This document shows positions 49,383-62,719 of a stretch of 64,000 bases of DNA, in pieces. The DNA comes from Selaginella tamariscina (Eukaryota > Streptophyta > Lycopodiopsida > Selaginellales > Selaginellaceae): the NCBI GenBank assembly GCA_003024785.1, contig PUQB01000672.1, forward strand, positions 1-64,000. The letters run 5' to 3'. How positions within the stretch are numbered: position 1 is the first letter of the stretch; each line of letters begins with the position of its first letter. The notes under the pieces are model-generated. The model was given only the letters and a program-made list of their open reading frames with translations, was not told the DNA's origin and did not search any database. Made by a program: the position numbers and the translations under genes.

Positions 49383-49543
49383 TGTAAGATCCACGTGTAC
49401 GGCTGCATGTGCACATACTATTATTAGCGTAGTGGATTTTGATAGCCGTCGAATTGGATTCAATCTGGACCACTCGCTCTTGTATATAAGTTAGGGTTTC
49501 TGAACTAATGGATATACACATTTCTATATTCCGAGCTCTCACA
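49383..49543 (+). repeat. 3' LTR of the gypsy element
   Basis: 161 bp, one difference from the 5' LTR (about 0.6 percent). Confidence 0.92.
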
Positions 49544-52034
49544 GATTTGATTTTTCCATTTCATATTATTTTCTTGATCACAACATCAATAACCCAAATT
49601 TTAAAAAAGAATTATTTGTTTTGTAAATAGATGTGATAAACACAAAGCAAACACTTGCATACATAAACTTAACTTATTGTTTATAACATACAAACTCAAA
49701 CATGAACTTATGGCATATCTACAATTACCACATCGACATGAAAAAGATTATATTATGTGCTAAACTTATTTCTCCAAGTGTAAAATTTGTTTAAAGCTCA
49801 ACAATTTTTTTTCAATGTTATTTTGGAACATAATGCTTCACATTAACATTCGAAGTAATAATTTAAAAATCACAAATTTCTGCCCATGTCCTCCTTCATC
49901 ATTTACAAAAGATTTCAAAACTCAACAAAAATCAATCTTTTCATACAAAAATCAAATCATATGCAAACCCTAACCCTCTTTTTACCTTCAACACCTTGTT
50001 GATTTGGCTGATTCCCACTATGGCAACAACATCAAGCACCCACCTCCGTTCCCACTTTGTACACTCCCCACTATCATACCTATATTAACAAAACCCTCAA
50101 AATAAATAGTAATTCTAACAAATTATGCATTTTATATCATATGTGTCATAGTTTTTACTATAGCTCCTCTTTACTTTGGACTTTGACTGTTGTTACTTAC
50201 CGAACTATGTTGATAAGCTTTACATATAGTAGAAAATAGGCATACGTAATGCATTTGAGTATTTAGTAATTTTTAAAAGGTAAGTTCTAACTTTGCCTAG
50301 AGTTTTTTATAAATACCTAATAACACCTGATCAGACCATCATTTACCTTAATTTTTCATGTCCTAGTTAGGTTCTTGGTTGATTTCGGTGAGAGCATGTT
50401 GAATATGTTTAGAAATACCCCTAGGGTTGCCCTAAAACCCTTGGTTAGGGTTTAAGGGTTGATGGATTATTAGGTTAAACTCACTAAGTATATTCCTATT
50501 GGGAATGAAATTCTGTGCTAGCCCACTTTATAAAATATGAAAACAGGGGGGAGAACCTTTGTCACATATATTTAAGTAGTATATGTAGTGAGAGTTCATG
50601 GGTTTATGACTTAGCTCGTTATTTTTCTACTAATGCAAGCTTTAGTTTGTGTCGACAAGGCACAACCCTCTATTGTGCTGTCTCAACTTTCAAATGATGG
50701 GGTACATTCCACCTTTGTACCTTTAACGTTGGCGAATTTGTGTTTGGGAAGTCTTGTTAAACTGCACGTTCCAAGGGTTAGAGGTTGAAGTATATCTCTA
50801 GCCTCCTCCTCCATATCAAATTAAGTGTAGCACCCACAATTAAGCAAGACACATCTGTGTTATTATCCAATTGTGGGCGTGGGATCTTGATTGACAAGTT
50901 TTTGTTACCCATTTCCTTAGGTTTCAATGAGGGGTTTTAAAGTTGGCATTTATGAGCCACATTCGTGGTACTTGGTATAACTCTTGAATTTAAGAGAGCT
51001 ATGGCATGATGCCCACATTTTGGCGAGTGTCACATGAAGATGTGACACTAGGCTAGATGGCACACGGTACAATGCCCAAGGGCTTGGGGTTGTCTCATGG
51101 GCTCAATGCTAAGGGGTTAGATACTCTAGCAAACATGCATGTTTGTGCTCACATTAGGGTGTTAAGTCTTGAGCATTGACTCAAGAAAGGTTAAGTCTCG
51201 TAATTGGGTGTGCTAATGGCACACTTGGCTAGGGGGTCTTTTCCTTAGGATCTAGAAGCTGAACAACCTAGCTCATTAACAAAGCTTTTTTGTGAGGCAC
51301 TCACGAGATCGTGCACTTAGGGTTGTTCAAACCTAATCTTAGGTAACAAAACATTTGTGTTTGCATATGGCACACATCATATCCTTATTAAATACTAACC
51401 CTAGGTTTAGGATATAACTAATCACCCTTGATGCCTTAAAGAGGTTGTACTCCCAGATGAGGGTGATTCCTCAAGGGGTAAGTCATGATGCCTTGGCTCT
51501 ATCACATGAGTATGTACAAGGCATATTTCCTTAATTGGGTTAAGGCATGAACCTGATTAGGTTTTTTGAGATAGGATTCTAAAGTCTACTTAGATTATCC
51601 TTTAAGGTTCAGGGAATAGTCATTCTACGGGACTTTAGGTAAGACCCTAAGTCTTGTACCTATTTGGGCATTTGAGTCAAGTTTTAAGGGTTGTCTTGAA
51701 AGACTTAGCATTGCTCACACAAGGTGATGATGTCGGATAGCCACTTAGCAGCCACGTGTTGGCCCTTTGGGTTAAAACTCTGACAATAAACATGTAAGTA
51801 TTTCTACAATATTAAATTTGATGTGTTAATATTCTATGGCTCAAAATTCTCTTACCAATCATCAACATATTTAGCTATCTAGAGCTTATTACATGTCCTA
51901 AATTCTCTTAAGCTGATCAACCAAGGCAAATAAAATATTATCTCTCAAGGTTACATCCTGGACACAACAAGTTATTAAATTCATACTTTGTCTAAAGCTT
52001 TCAAATAAAGTAGTAACTTAATCTATACACTTCT
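49544..52034. other. Intergenic, no gene seen
   Basis: Moderately AT-rich. A telomere-like CCCTAAAACCC / TTAGGGTTTAAGG patch lies near 50430-50460, and a dispersed-repeat word shared with 12721-12765 at 51752-51790. Long stretches with TAGGGTT words may be old repeats. No coding region is supported. Confidence 0.5.
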
Positions 52035-53183
52035 TATTGAAACCCACCTAGCGCCACGTGGCATGATGGGGCGTGTAGTTCTTAAGTGTCACTTCCCTAA
52101 TTTCTTCTTTAGATTTTTTCTTTTTGTCGAGCGAAGAATCTTAGAGATGTTATGAGGTTATCTTTATCAATTCATATTAACCATGCATTTGCCTGGCTTT
52201 ATCATGGTATCAGAACGATTAGGTTTGCCACAAGTAGTGCCCACATTTTCTTTTTCTTGACACGAATAGGGTCTTGACACAATGACGTCGTCTTTTGCCA
52301 CCACATCAAGGGAGATGGAGGTATTCAATGGATAGAATTTTATGGTGTGGAAGGTGCTCAATTTTTGTTCATGTGGTGTCTAGAGCCCGTGAATGTCTAA
52401 AGTGGATGATGATGAGAGCAAGTACATAGAATGGAAAGACTTAGATGCTCAAGCAAATGGTGCTTTAGGCATTGGACTGGGAATCTTGTATAGTATCCAC
52501 GTGGATGTGGAATGGAGCGATAGAGGCTCCTTAGATATTTCTTTTGCAAGGAGAAGTTGCTAAGTATATGTCTAATCCTAGCTAGGCGCACTAGCTTGCA
52601 ATGAAAGCATGATATAAAATCTACTTCAAGATATTGTTTTTTGCTTGGTGATGCACTAGTTACTTGGAGCAGTAAACGGCATTTTAGGATTGCACTCTCT
52701 GCAACATAAGCATAATAGTTGGTGATGACATCAACAACTCAAGAAGCAATTTGGCTTTGATAACTTGTAGCATGGCTACAACTTCCACAACAAAATCTGA
52801 CAGTAATATATTATAACAATCAATTTGCGATTACTCTATCACAAAATCCAAAGTTTCACTCACGGACAAAACATATTCAAGTCAAGTATCATTTCAATTG
52901 AGAGCAAGTTACTAAAGGGGCATTGTCAAACATCGAGCTACACTTGGCGTTTGTGACATGTCAAACTATGATCATGCTAGTGATTATTAAGACCCATGTG
53001 CCATTGAGGGGGATTCTTGGAGCCCACATGGTGCCACAGGGCATGATGGGGTGTGTAGTTCCTAAGTGTTGCTCCCTAATTTCTTTTTTAAATTTTTTCT
53101 TTTTGTTGAGCAAAAAATCTTAGAGATGTTCTGAGGTTATCTTTATTAATTCATATTAGCCAGGCATTTGCCTGGCTTTATCA
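52035..53183 (+). mobile_element. Small Copia-type LTR element, old, internally deleted
   Basis: LTRs at 52035-52204 (170 bp) and 53015-53183 (169 bp) share most of their length, with roughly 13 percent difference by eye, so the insertion is old. TGGTATCAGAACG, an initiator-Met tRNA primer site typical of Copia elements, starts at 52205 right after the 5' LTR. ATTGAGGGGGAT before the 3' LTR is the polypurine tract. Flanks CTTCT and CTTTT are a plausible decayed target duplication. The 810-bp interior begins with a decayed gag start (TSSFATTSREMEVFNG). Pol is absent. Fossil. Confidence 0.85.
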
Positions 53184-56100
53184 CTTTTATGTATCAAGTG
53201 GGCAATGACTTCACTAGCATACTTTTGCCCAACCTTTCATCAATCCAGTTGTGAAATTACATGGTAAAAATATTGTTTTTATGTCACTTTTGTATAACAA
53301 GTTGACCATCATTTTAATACAAAGAAGCAATAAAGACTAATATTCACTCAAACCCTCTTACAAATTAATGCCCCAAGGATTATGAAGTCAAGATCCTTAT
53401 TGTAATTGCTACAATAAAATTCTTCCTTTCAGAACCGCTTATTTAACAAGTTTAATTATGTTAAAACATTAGTAGGATTGCACATTTGCCTTGTTAAAAG
53501 CCTTAAACAAGTCCTCATCATTTTTCATCCAACAAAGTTGATATAACCTCCATAATTTTAATCATCCCTTCTCCATAAAAAAGTCATTTAACATTATCAA
53601 TGTGATAGAGTTTTAAAATAGGCAAGTCAAAGGCCTTCTTCGACCAATAAAGTTAATCATGTCTCTTTAATAATTTGCAACTTCTTTAACTAATTTTTTT
53701 ATTTTTTTTAAGACTAGAAAGTGATTAAAAACTTTATTTCCATCCAAGACTTTTTATATACAACACAATGCACATTAATTAGAGGAAAGATATTGTTGAG
53801 TGACCAACCCCTCATTAAAACCAACCATTGTTAAGCATCCGTTATGACTGCTACAATCAACGTCCACCTTGGTAGTTCAAGATTATATAAATATTATACT
53901 ACAACTTAGTAAATAGTATCAATTAACTTCAACAATTTAATAATTGAGAATCACTAACTAACTTTAAGTATCTAGTAATTAAGTCCATGTTTTTTTTCTT
54001 TTGAAGGTATTCAATGTAAAACATCACATGTTGTTTCAAGCTATTGTATGTGCTTTTATCCATTCAAATGAAAAGAAAAAAAAATACAAAACCCTCATGA
54101 ATAAGATGTTTCAATCTAATGTCTCCATAAATTGTTTATTTGAAAAAAGTAAAATAAAAATAAAATCAAGATGCAACTTTATTAAGGTAAGTTAAATATT
54201 CTTCATTAATAGAAAAAGTAGAAGTTTTCATTTTTCCTTTTAAAAACGCACATATGTAACCATCGTGACAATCATAAAAAAAATTTTACATTCTCATAAA
54301 ACATCTTTATTTTAATATGAATTGTAAGAGTTCTTTCTCAAGCTGGACTCTTAATTTATGCTTTTTAAATATATCACGATTCTTTTAATTGACCTTTATA
54401 AACTTTTTAATCCATTTAATTACATATGCACATGAGAATAAGGTTTTCCGTTCATCGTTTCGTATCTTAATTATTTTGGGTTTTTTAACATGGTGTATTA
54501 TTTTTATTTTTTTGCACTAGTCATCATTATCAAATATTTTTTATTCCTCCCAATATTTCCCTTTATATAATTCAAAATTAATTTAAATATTCAATTTTGT
54601 AATAGTTACTACTTTTTGAATCTTTTGGCTTTTACTTTGAACTTAAATTTCTATAATATAATAATTTTATGTTTTTTATCTTCTTCATGTTACTTTAGTT
54701 GGCAACAATAATACTTAATTAGTGTTTACCCTGCTTGATCTCATGATAAATTTTAACCATTAATCATATTCCCAAAATATAATAAATATTAACCTTTTCT
54801 AAAGGTATTTCAGATTTTTTTTATTATTATTTTTACATTGTTATTATAAAAATATTCTCTCTCTCTCCCTAATTAAATAGGTCTTTTTTAATACCAGTGT
54901 AAGAGTATTATTTTTTATTTTTTAATTAAAAAGATAACATTATAATAAAAACTCATGTATTACTTAATTTAATGGTGTCAATCGTTAAAAAAGAATTATA
55001 ACAATTATGATTTTAATGTCATGGAAGTTGCATAATAATATTTTTTACATTCATTTTAATATAAAACCCCTGTGGTATTATGTGATGCGCCTTATGCCAA
55101 AGATTAAAAAAAATGAGATATGACAACTTCTGATTGACTTTAAATTGTTTTCTCTCGTTGTAATTACATGTAGGTTTTTAAGAATGTTTTAGATGTCACT
55201 TTAAGTAAATTAAATGGGAATATAGAAGGATAAGTTGTAACGATGACGTGCATGATGAAAAACTCAAGAATTAAGGTTTTGGGAGACCCTAATGCATTTA
55301 ACATACCTCAAATGAACACAAGGTTACTAGTTAAATTAAGAGCGAGACAAAAGTCTTACTCTTTGTAAAGTAAGTTCATTCACATACTCATGTTAAAGCT
55401 TGCTCATGTTTTTATCAGTATGGGTTCATGTTCTCGCTTAAGTATTCAAAGTATATGAATTAGTCACCAAGCTTAATATATAAATAGATAGATAGATATA
55501 TAGATATGCATACACACACATATATATAAAGCATGGACCTTTCAACAAACTTCCATTTTGGATTTCTTAAATATTTAAACTTTTAAGATTGTTCTAGGTA
55601 TATCTAAACTTGTTAAAGTTCTTAACCTTAATGACTTTAGGATTAAATTTGGACCATTTATAAAAACTAAATACTCCTAGCATTTCTAAGAATATTTTAT
55701 AGAAAGATTTTATTGATGTTATTCTTTGATTGACTTTAGGATTAAATCTTAAGTATTGATTTAAAATAAAGTTCATCAATTTTAATATATATTGAAAATA
55801 TAAGCATAAGTGAAACAAAAAAGTTAAAGAAAATCCATATGCATCGTGAGACACATATAGACTTGACTGTGAATAAGCCACTATTATTGACCACTACTAT
55901 ATCACGCTTTGAACGATGAAGATCACCATGAAGTAACATCACCCAAAAGTCTTTTGCCACTATATGCTTGGTCGCTTTCTGGACCTCTCCACAAGTTTAT
56001 GTCCTCGCCTGCCCATCAGGTAACTTTCCACACTATGATATTATACGGTCCTTTAAACTAGCAACAGATGACTAATCTCTTGCTAGCACACACACATATC

Positions 56101-56736
56101 TACATATTTAGCACGTTTAACACGTTTCCAAGGCTCAGTACATACGTATTCAACTTGTTATTTAAGTAGTGCTTTCTCGTATTTAATTAAACGCAATTAT
56201 GTTATTCAAAGTCAGAAATGATATTTTCAACATAGTTTAAAAAAATTTCCGTTGTGTTTAGGAATATCTAATATTCTAACACATCTGGTACAGGAAAATC
56301 AATAGGGAATATATCATACATAAAATACAGGAATCATGGACGATCCTACTTCTTGGACTTTTATCCCATCAAATCTCATTGCATATCTTCATCATAGTAC
56401 TATCTATATACAAAACATTTTACAGGTGTACGAGTAGATTGGGCCTTTTCCACATTAAAGATAAAGGCTACCTTAATAAAATTCTAAAGGTTAAAGGTCA
56501 ATTATAGTATTATTATCGAGGTAAAACAAAATGTGGAGGGAGAAAAAAAGTAAAAGAACACCTCCTTGAGAATCCACGCACTCACATTTGCCACCTCTCT
56601 TCCTATATATCTATCTACGTAAAGTGCCCTTTACTTGTCACCCAAGTGAAAGGGCAGCTTAGCTGGAGATTCTCACTAGCACCAAAGGTCAGAATTAAAA
56701 TCTAAAAAAAAGATTAAAAATTTCAAAATTGACCCT
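53184..56736. other. AT-rich intergenic region
   Basis: No gene seen. Short TAGA repeats near 55485 and a TC patch near 54855. The last 300 bp are the 3' flank of the LOB-domain gene. Confidence 0.6.
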
Positions 56737-57713
56737 CTATCTCCTCTCCATTGTCTGGAGCAAGTCCATTCCAGGAATATTCCGTCCCGGAATATTCTTT
56801 GAAGCTATGAAATCACCCGTGTCTAAACTGGTCACCGATCCTTCAGAACTGAAAGAGTTGCTGCACGACACGGGACTTGCCACCCGAGTCACCGAGTTAC
56901 CTGCATTTTTACGCGGTAAAAACAGCTGTGGCGTCGGAGGATGCGAACTGAGCGTCAGATCCAGATCGATGGCTTCATCGACGGCCACGAGGTGGTCCAT
57001 CCTGCATCCGACGCGTGGCCGCCTCGCAACAGGTGCAATGATCTCGGGCGCTTCATCTCTCTCCCTCTTCACGGCGACCGTCCGATCCCGAGCTTGATCT
57101 AATGGCCGAAACCCGTTCTGCTGGGGGAGCTTAGATGAATCGGGCTTCACGTTGGACACCAACCCGTTGTTCTCGAGTGAAGATCTGTCCACAGATTTGA
57201 ACCTCTTCAAATCCTGTTCTTGATGGTGACAATCTGGTGTCTGTGTCGACTTCATGTGCAACCTGGGAAGATTCGGCATTGGACCGTAACATGGAAGATT
57301 TGTAATTGGAGCTCCTCCTGCCGGTCTCAGGGAGCCACCCCGAAGAACAGTATCCACTGCCGCCTGGCAAACGTGCCAGTTCCCCGACCATAGCAATCCC
57401 ACCGCACCATACACCGGATTCACCGTTCTCCCACAGGCCTCGTATAGAAGCGACCTGAAGAGAGCTGCATATGAAACGAATCAGAAAATGCCGGGAATCC
57501 AAAGATCTAGACAATAAATGTGTTATTACCTGGCCTTTGATTGTCCGGAACAGCAGATATGAATCCCATGAGACCGGCACGACCGAAGAACTTGGCAACA
57601 AACACCGTGGCATGGCCCTGCGCTTCAGCCCCTTCAATCCACTGGAGACAAGGCCGCAAGGCACAGCTATCACTGCATCCCTTGCGGAGAACTCTGCACC
57701 CGTTGCAGCTCAT
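56737..57713 (-). CDS. Class II LOB-domain (LBD) transcription factor
   Basis: LBD proteins are plant-specific nuclear DNA-binding factors; class II members (LBD37-42 type) include repressors tied to nitrogen and anthocyanin control. Exon 1 (57713-57530) starts [17 protein letters not shown], the C-x2-C-x6-C-x3-C block of class II, followed by [20 protein letters not shown] and [20 protein letters not shown]. Exon 2 (57464-56737) continues [20 protein letters not shown] and [15 protein letters not shown] without the leucine-zipper spacing of class I. The variable tail has a basic patch (KRERDE, RRPRVG) and DLDLTL, an LxLxL EAR-type repression motif. About 303 residues, ending [11 protein letters not shown]. 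The intron is short (65 nt). No defect was seen. The upstream ATG giving MSLFVPRF is rejected because homologues start at MSCNGC. Confidence 0.92.
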
Positions 57714-58460
57714 ACTTGACACTGGAAGCAGAAGAATGTGGAACGCGTATTGAAAGACTTCACAGCCCCGGAATCTCGGAACAAATAAAGACACGGGTGG
57801 AACAGCTACAGTACTGTAGATTGATTGGACGGATTAAATGAAAACCCTCTCTCGATTCTTCCTCTAGTCGCCGCATTACACAGATTCAAAGAAACGTAGT
57901 TTGAAAACCCCTATGTGAAACTTCCAGCTATATGACTGTAAGGCGGAACACTAATGAAATTAAAATTGTAATAAATTTAAAAACTTAATATTTAAAAATT
58001 TCCTCTTTTGACAGCACTGACAGATACGCTTCGCCCGCCCGCACCGCCGCGGCCAGGCCAGAAGATTCCGGCCTCCATCGCGGGGTTGCCGTCGGATGAG
58101 ATTCCGACGGTAGAGATCCCGGAGCGGTGGGAGCTAGCCCGGCTTGTCGGTAGCTGACGTGGTAGATCGCCGGCCATCGGAAACACTCGCCACGTGGTCG
58201 CTGCTTAGAAACCTTATTTTGAAGGGTAGTAAAAAAACGTAAGTGTTTTTATAAAAGCTTGAATTGACATGTGAAAATTATCCGCATGTCCTTACTGCCT
58301 AATGAGGCCGGCCAAAAAGCAACACGCCCAAATCTCGAAATCCGACGGCCAGCGAGTAGTGATGCTGATGTTTCTTTGGCGGTGACGTGTGAAAGGACCA
58401 CCACCACCGCCCTACACGTGCCCCTGCCGCTTTAAATTGTTTTTTACCACTTGAGCCCGT
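57714..58460 (-). promoter_or_regulatory. LBD upstream region, GC-rich, with a small open frame
   Basis: The 750 bp before the LBD start are GC-richer than the surroundings. They contain CACGTGG-type G-box words at about 58191 and 58415. A 61-codon minus-strand frame from MAGDLPRQLPTSRASSH (58177-57992) could be a leader peptide or chance. I see no homology for it. Confidence 0.35.
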
Positions 58461-59170
58461 CAAGAATAGACTGCTTCCTCCGCTTTTGCGGGGAGGAGAA
58501 TCGTTGTACATGCTGTACCGGGTATATTCCTCGTAAAATATACATTTTCTTTGGGTGAGGACGCGGCGGCAGGCCGCTTAATCCACGAAACATTGGAAGG
58601 GATACTCCACCTAATTTCATATTATATACTTGCCGCCGTGTCACATAAAATAATATAAATTCCTCCATACTTCTTGGCTGGACAGTCTTGTTTCACCTTC
58701 CACCACTTGAGGGAGGTTGATTATTTTGACCTAATTTCCTTGACCGGCTGTACAGGCACTGTGGGGACGGTACACGTCAGATGCAAGTGGACTGGCCACT
58801 TTTTGGTCCCCGAAAATGCAGCCACTTGGCAGCGGGCAAAGGTGGATAAATATTCAGTGCGATGTGATGGCCGGGGTATGAATGCCGACGTATAAGATGG
58901 AGATGTATTCGTATCTTTTGTAAATCGTACGGTGCGGGATGGGCGTCATTTACAGATTCCCACATCATTTTGTAAAATCATGTATACAACACATGCAAGA
59001 CTGGTGACATGGCAGACACATAACAATGCCACGTACATGCCGTGTGGTAAGGCCAGCATTTTTAGCTTATTTTTTAATACACACGCATCATTTTTCTTCC
59101 GTTTGGTTCTTATGTTTTTATTTGAAATTTATTCCTACTTTACCATCCATGTTGTTAGTTTGAAATGAGG
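58461..59170. other. Mixed-composition intergenic segment
   Basis: Less AT-rich than the flanks. Open frames such as 58674-58895 (+) lack any recognisable motif. Nothing supportable. Confidence 0.4.
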
Positions 59171-61689
59171 AAACTTTTCATCTTCTTACTATAACAATGG
59201 CCACACACTAATATATATTTAATTAAGAAAAGCCATATATCATTGAGTTAAAAAAATCCTTGTATTGAGCTTGACAAATCGAGCCCTATGATAATAAAGA
59301 AAGTCAAAATAATTATCTATTTAGCAATATGTTGATAGATGGAGTGTTGGGTGAAGTAGTAGATAATTGTTATAATCGACCCTTTTAAATTATAATTGTG
59401 CATGGTAGGCCACCACTAGAAACACTTGTGAACATGCTCATTTACCATTATATGAATATTTAAATATGCTCACAATTCATCAAGTCATCAAGTCATTCTT
59501 AAGGAGGTGGATGTAACTGCTATTAACAATGTGAGCACCTAAAGGTAAATGCATTAACTTATGCTTTTGGCTTTTTTTCATGGTCGTTTTAAAGGTTGAG
59601 GTTCACCCTTAGTCCTTTCAAATTAGATTTCACATAATCATTTAACACCTAATTTATGTTCAAGGTGGATAAAATTGAGAAAATTATGATGGTCAACTTA
59701 ACTATATAAATATATTATTAGGCATGTTAAATGTATAAACATACATGACATAATTATAATTGTATTCACAACATCCAAATTGATGAACCTATGCACTAAA
59801 GAATGTTCTTGTTGTAGTTATAATTTTTAATGATAAGCTTACGGATGATTACACATCCATTTAAAGAGGATTTGTTATAAGAAACTAATGACATTTGGAT
59901 CTTATGCAATAAAATATTTGATTTCATATTTACATATTTCGAATTATAAGTTTCACTCTACCATTTGATCTTTACTTTTCATGCATAAGTATATAGTGTT
60001 TAAACGATTATATTCGACACAAATTATAAAATGTGTTTTAACAATTGAGTCCTTAATTAAATATTATTCACTGCCATTAAAACATTCATTCAAAGTTTTG
60101 TATAATTTTTATGAAAACATGTAATCTTGTGCAATATCTTAGCACATTACATCGACAAAATTGATAAAGGATAATTACATTCTTTTTTTGTTTGTTATAA
60201 TGATCTTTCACAAATTTTTAACATTATTTTATGACGCAATTGATTGGAATAATTTAAAGAAGTTTGTGACTTTTTGATGAATCCTTCAATACTATATTTT
60301 TTTAATTGAGATTCTTTTCTTTAAAGTATATTTAAATTTCCTATTAAATAAAAAATAAAAAAACCTTCCATTATGCTAGTTCTTGGTTGGTGTTTTTTTT
60401 AACAAACTTTAATATCAAATACCTAAATATTGTAAATAATGTATTAAGTGACTAAAGCAAAAGCATGCAAACTTATTTAAGTTCGACTTGTCATAAAGTG
60501 CATATGTGAAAACACAATATTACTACCAATTGGTAATACATGCCTTTTAAGGTATTGGTTCAAATAAGACCATTAAAGAAACTATTAACAATGTAAAGTA
60601 TCATTATTATATATTTAAAAAAGCATTTGAGCTATATTGATGCCTAACCTTAATAAATCTTTACGGTTTTGCATTAATTATCAATTTCATTATTGAAAAC
60701 GTTTACTTATTTTCAATATTGTAAATTTATTTAATTGATTAATAAAGAGCTAGTGATTTATCATGTTAGATATAACATATGATTACTAGCAAGTTTATAT
60801 AAATGAGAAAAATTATTATAATTATATTCTGTATAATTCTTTATCTTTATGAATTTGTAATTATATTGTTTGGGTTGATTAATCACTTTTTCATATATGA
60901 TGAATGAACTTTTTATAAACATGTTAGATTTATATAGATTTCATTGATGAATTTTAATTCATATATTAAGTTCTTAAGATAATCATTTTTATAATGTATG
61001 ATTCATGCTAGATCGACTTTGACATGTCATGTTATAATTGAAACTAAAAAATATATATATTTCAATTTACAAACATGATATATTGAATGTTTCAAATATC
61101 TTAAAATGATTTATAAATGCACATAACTAAAATATATGTGATTTAAAAGTTTTTTCAATTATGTATAATTCACCAAATTTAATGTTTAATAAAGTACAAT
61201 AAAAAGGATGATTAATTAATCATTTGTTAAATTATATTACTCTTCTTTGGAAATTGATTTATTCACACATACATTTTTATTGAACACATAAGTACTAATA
61301 AATATTTGATCAACTAAACAATTATAAGAACCCCACTAATGCTTCATAATAAATATTTGACAATTGAAACAATTATTAACAACCCTACTAATGTTTTATA
61401 ATAAATATTTAATCAACTAAAATAGTTATTAATAATTTTTAACATCATTTATTCATTTTACATGTGGATGTTTTTAATAATTATTTAGGAGGTGTGTTGA
61501 TGCAAAATGATTTTGCTAATCCTTTTGTTCATTATTTAATGACCTAAATTAATCTAGCACTTGATTAAGTTAAGTGAAATTCATCAACCATAAAATGAGA
61601 CTTTCTTGTTATGGTTTGGGTTTTGAATATCTTTATGCTTATTTAAATAGTATAAAACATTATTAAAGTGCAATCATGTTACAATTAAT
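59171..61689. other. AT-rich intergenic region
   Basis: No gene, RNA or clear element was found. TAATAAATATTTGA with AACTAAA recurs three times at about 61295-61430. Confidence 0.6.
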
Positions 61690-61899
61690 TTTTTATTGAA
61701 ATGCAAGAACCTAGTAATCATGCAACCTAATGAATATCATGATTGCAAACTTATATTTTTAATGTGATACATTGACTCAAATGTAATAATGGTTTTTCCC
61801 ACATATCCCACAATCTTTATCTAAATGGTCAACCTAATAAGTTAGAATTATGATACTCACCACCCCTTTAAAAAAGTTAATATTCTCATCCACGGACTC

Positions 61900-62215
61900 A
61901 AGAGTTGCTATTATCACCTCCCTTCTTTGATCACTTATGGTAGGACTTATATTAACAATCCCTTATGGATCCTAGGCCCACTACTTGAAAGAGTAGATGC
62001 CTTCATTTATGGACTTAAGAGTTGTGTTATTATCACCTCCTTACTTTGGTCACTTATGATAGGCCTTATACTAACAATCCTTTTTTTTAATCATTTATGA
62101 TAGGCCTTACACTGGCAATCCCTTAAGAATACCTCCTTTGGTCACTTATGACAAGCCTTACTTTGGCAATCCCTTATAAATTCCTTCTTTATCAGGTCAC
62201 TTTTGGTCACTTGCA
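61900..62215. repeat. Tandem repeat family 1 inside the TRIM-like element
   Basis: Four to five degenerate units with TTTGGTCACTTATGATAGGC, CTTATACTAACAATCCCTTA and TATTATCACCTCC. Confidence 0.75.
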
Positions 62216-62261
62216 CTAGTAATACCATATGAATCCCTACCCACTAGTAATAAAAACAATG

Positions 62262-62510
62262 TTAGCATCATTGTGGTAGACGATTCAATCTGGTGAGAAT
62301 TAGCCTACTCATTTGGTGTATAAGTATCATTGTGGTAAATGATTTAGTTTAGTGAAGATTAGCATGTTCACTTGTTGTATGAGCATCACTTCAATAAACA
62401 GTTTAGTTTGGTGAAGATTAACCTGCTCACTTGGTGTATAAGTATCATTGTGGTAAACGGTTTAGTCTGGTAAGGATTAACATGTTCACTTAGTGTATGA
62501 GTTACACAAA
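62262..62510. repeat. Tandem repeat family 2 inside the TRIM-like element
   Basis: Four units of about 62 bp containing ATCATTGTGGTAAACGGTTT, GTTTGGTGAAGATTAACCTG and TTCACTTGGTGTATAAG. Confidence 0.85.
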
Positions 62511-62719
62511 CTCGTTCCTTATGAGAAGGATTGCTATTGCTTTGATACAAAATGTCATAAACTTTCCCTCTTCCTTAAGCTAACAAAATAAAGGGTTAAT
62601 TAGTATTTATAATAGGGCCTTGGTCATGATAACCCATGTCTGCTTGAGTCTTTTCACATATCGTACATATTCTACGATCTTTATCTATGTGGTCAACCCA
62701 TCATGTTAGAATTATGACA

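Larger units (their letters stand above)
44820..49543 (+). mobile_element. Ty3/gypsy LTR retrotransposon, 4.7 kb, young but broken
   Basis: The 161-bp LTRs at 44820-44980 and 49383-49543 both run from TGTAAGATCC to GAGCTCTCACA and differ at one site, so the insertion is recent. A TGGTGGAGGCG-type primer site follows the 5' LTR; a purine tract (GAGAGGAGGGGATGA) precedes the 3' LTR. The parts are in order: gag, then pol with protease, reverse transcriptase, RNase H and integrase, the Ty3/gypsy order. No chromodomain was seen after integrase. The coding capacity is interrupted about five times, so it is not a whole element. No clear 5-bp target-site duplication is visible. Confidence 0.92.
61690..62719 (-). 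mobile_element. TRIM-like LTR element, non-autonomous, interior of tandem repeats
   Basis: Read on the minus strand. The 5' LTR is 62553-62719 (167 bp) with inverted ends TGTCATAA/TTATGACA. Next to it, 62539-62550 reads (minus) TTGTATCAAAGC, a decayed initiator-Met tRNA primer site. The other LTR ends at 61855 (GTTAGAATTATGATA) and shares AATCTTTATCT and GGTCAACC; its far end near 61690 is uncertain. A purine tract (AAAGGGGTGGTGAG on minus) at 61856-61870 abuts it. The roughly 690-bp interior has no coding sequence and consists of two tandem-repeat families. Old; fossil. Confidence 0.65.

Noticed and set aside
44815-49548. Target-site duplication around the gypsy element
   Set aside because: The flanks TAAGA and GATTT do not match. 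A 4-bp AGAT match would require LTR ends other than TG...CA.
56729-57097. Plus-strand open frame of 122 codons over the LBD gene
   Set aside because: Antisense shadow of LBD exon 2, which has strong family motifs.
58674-58895. Plus-strand 73-codon frame starting MAGQSCFTF
   Set aside because: No motif, no splice structure and no neighbouring support; length compatible with chance.
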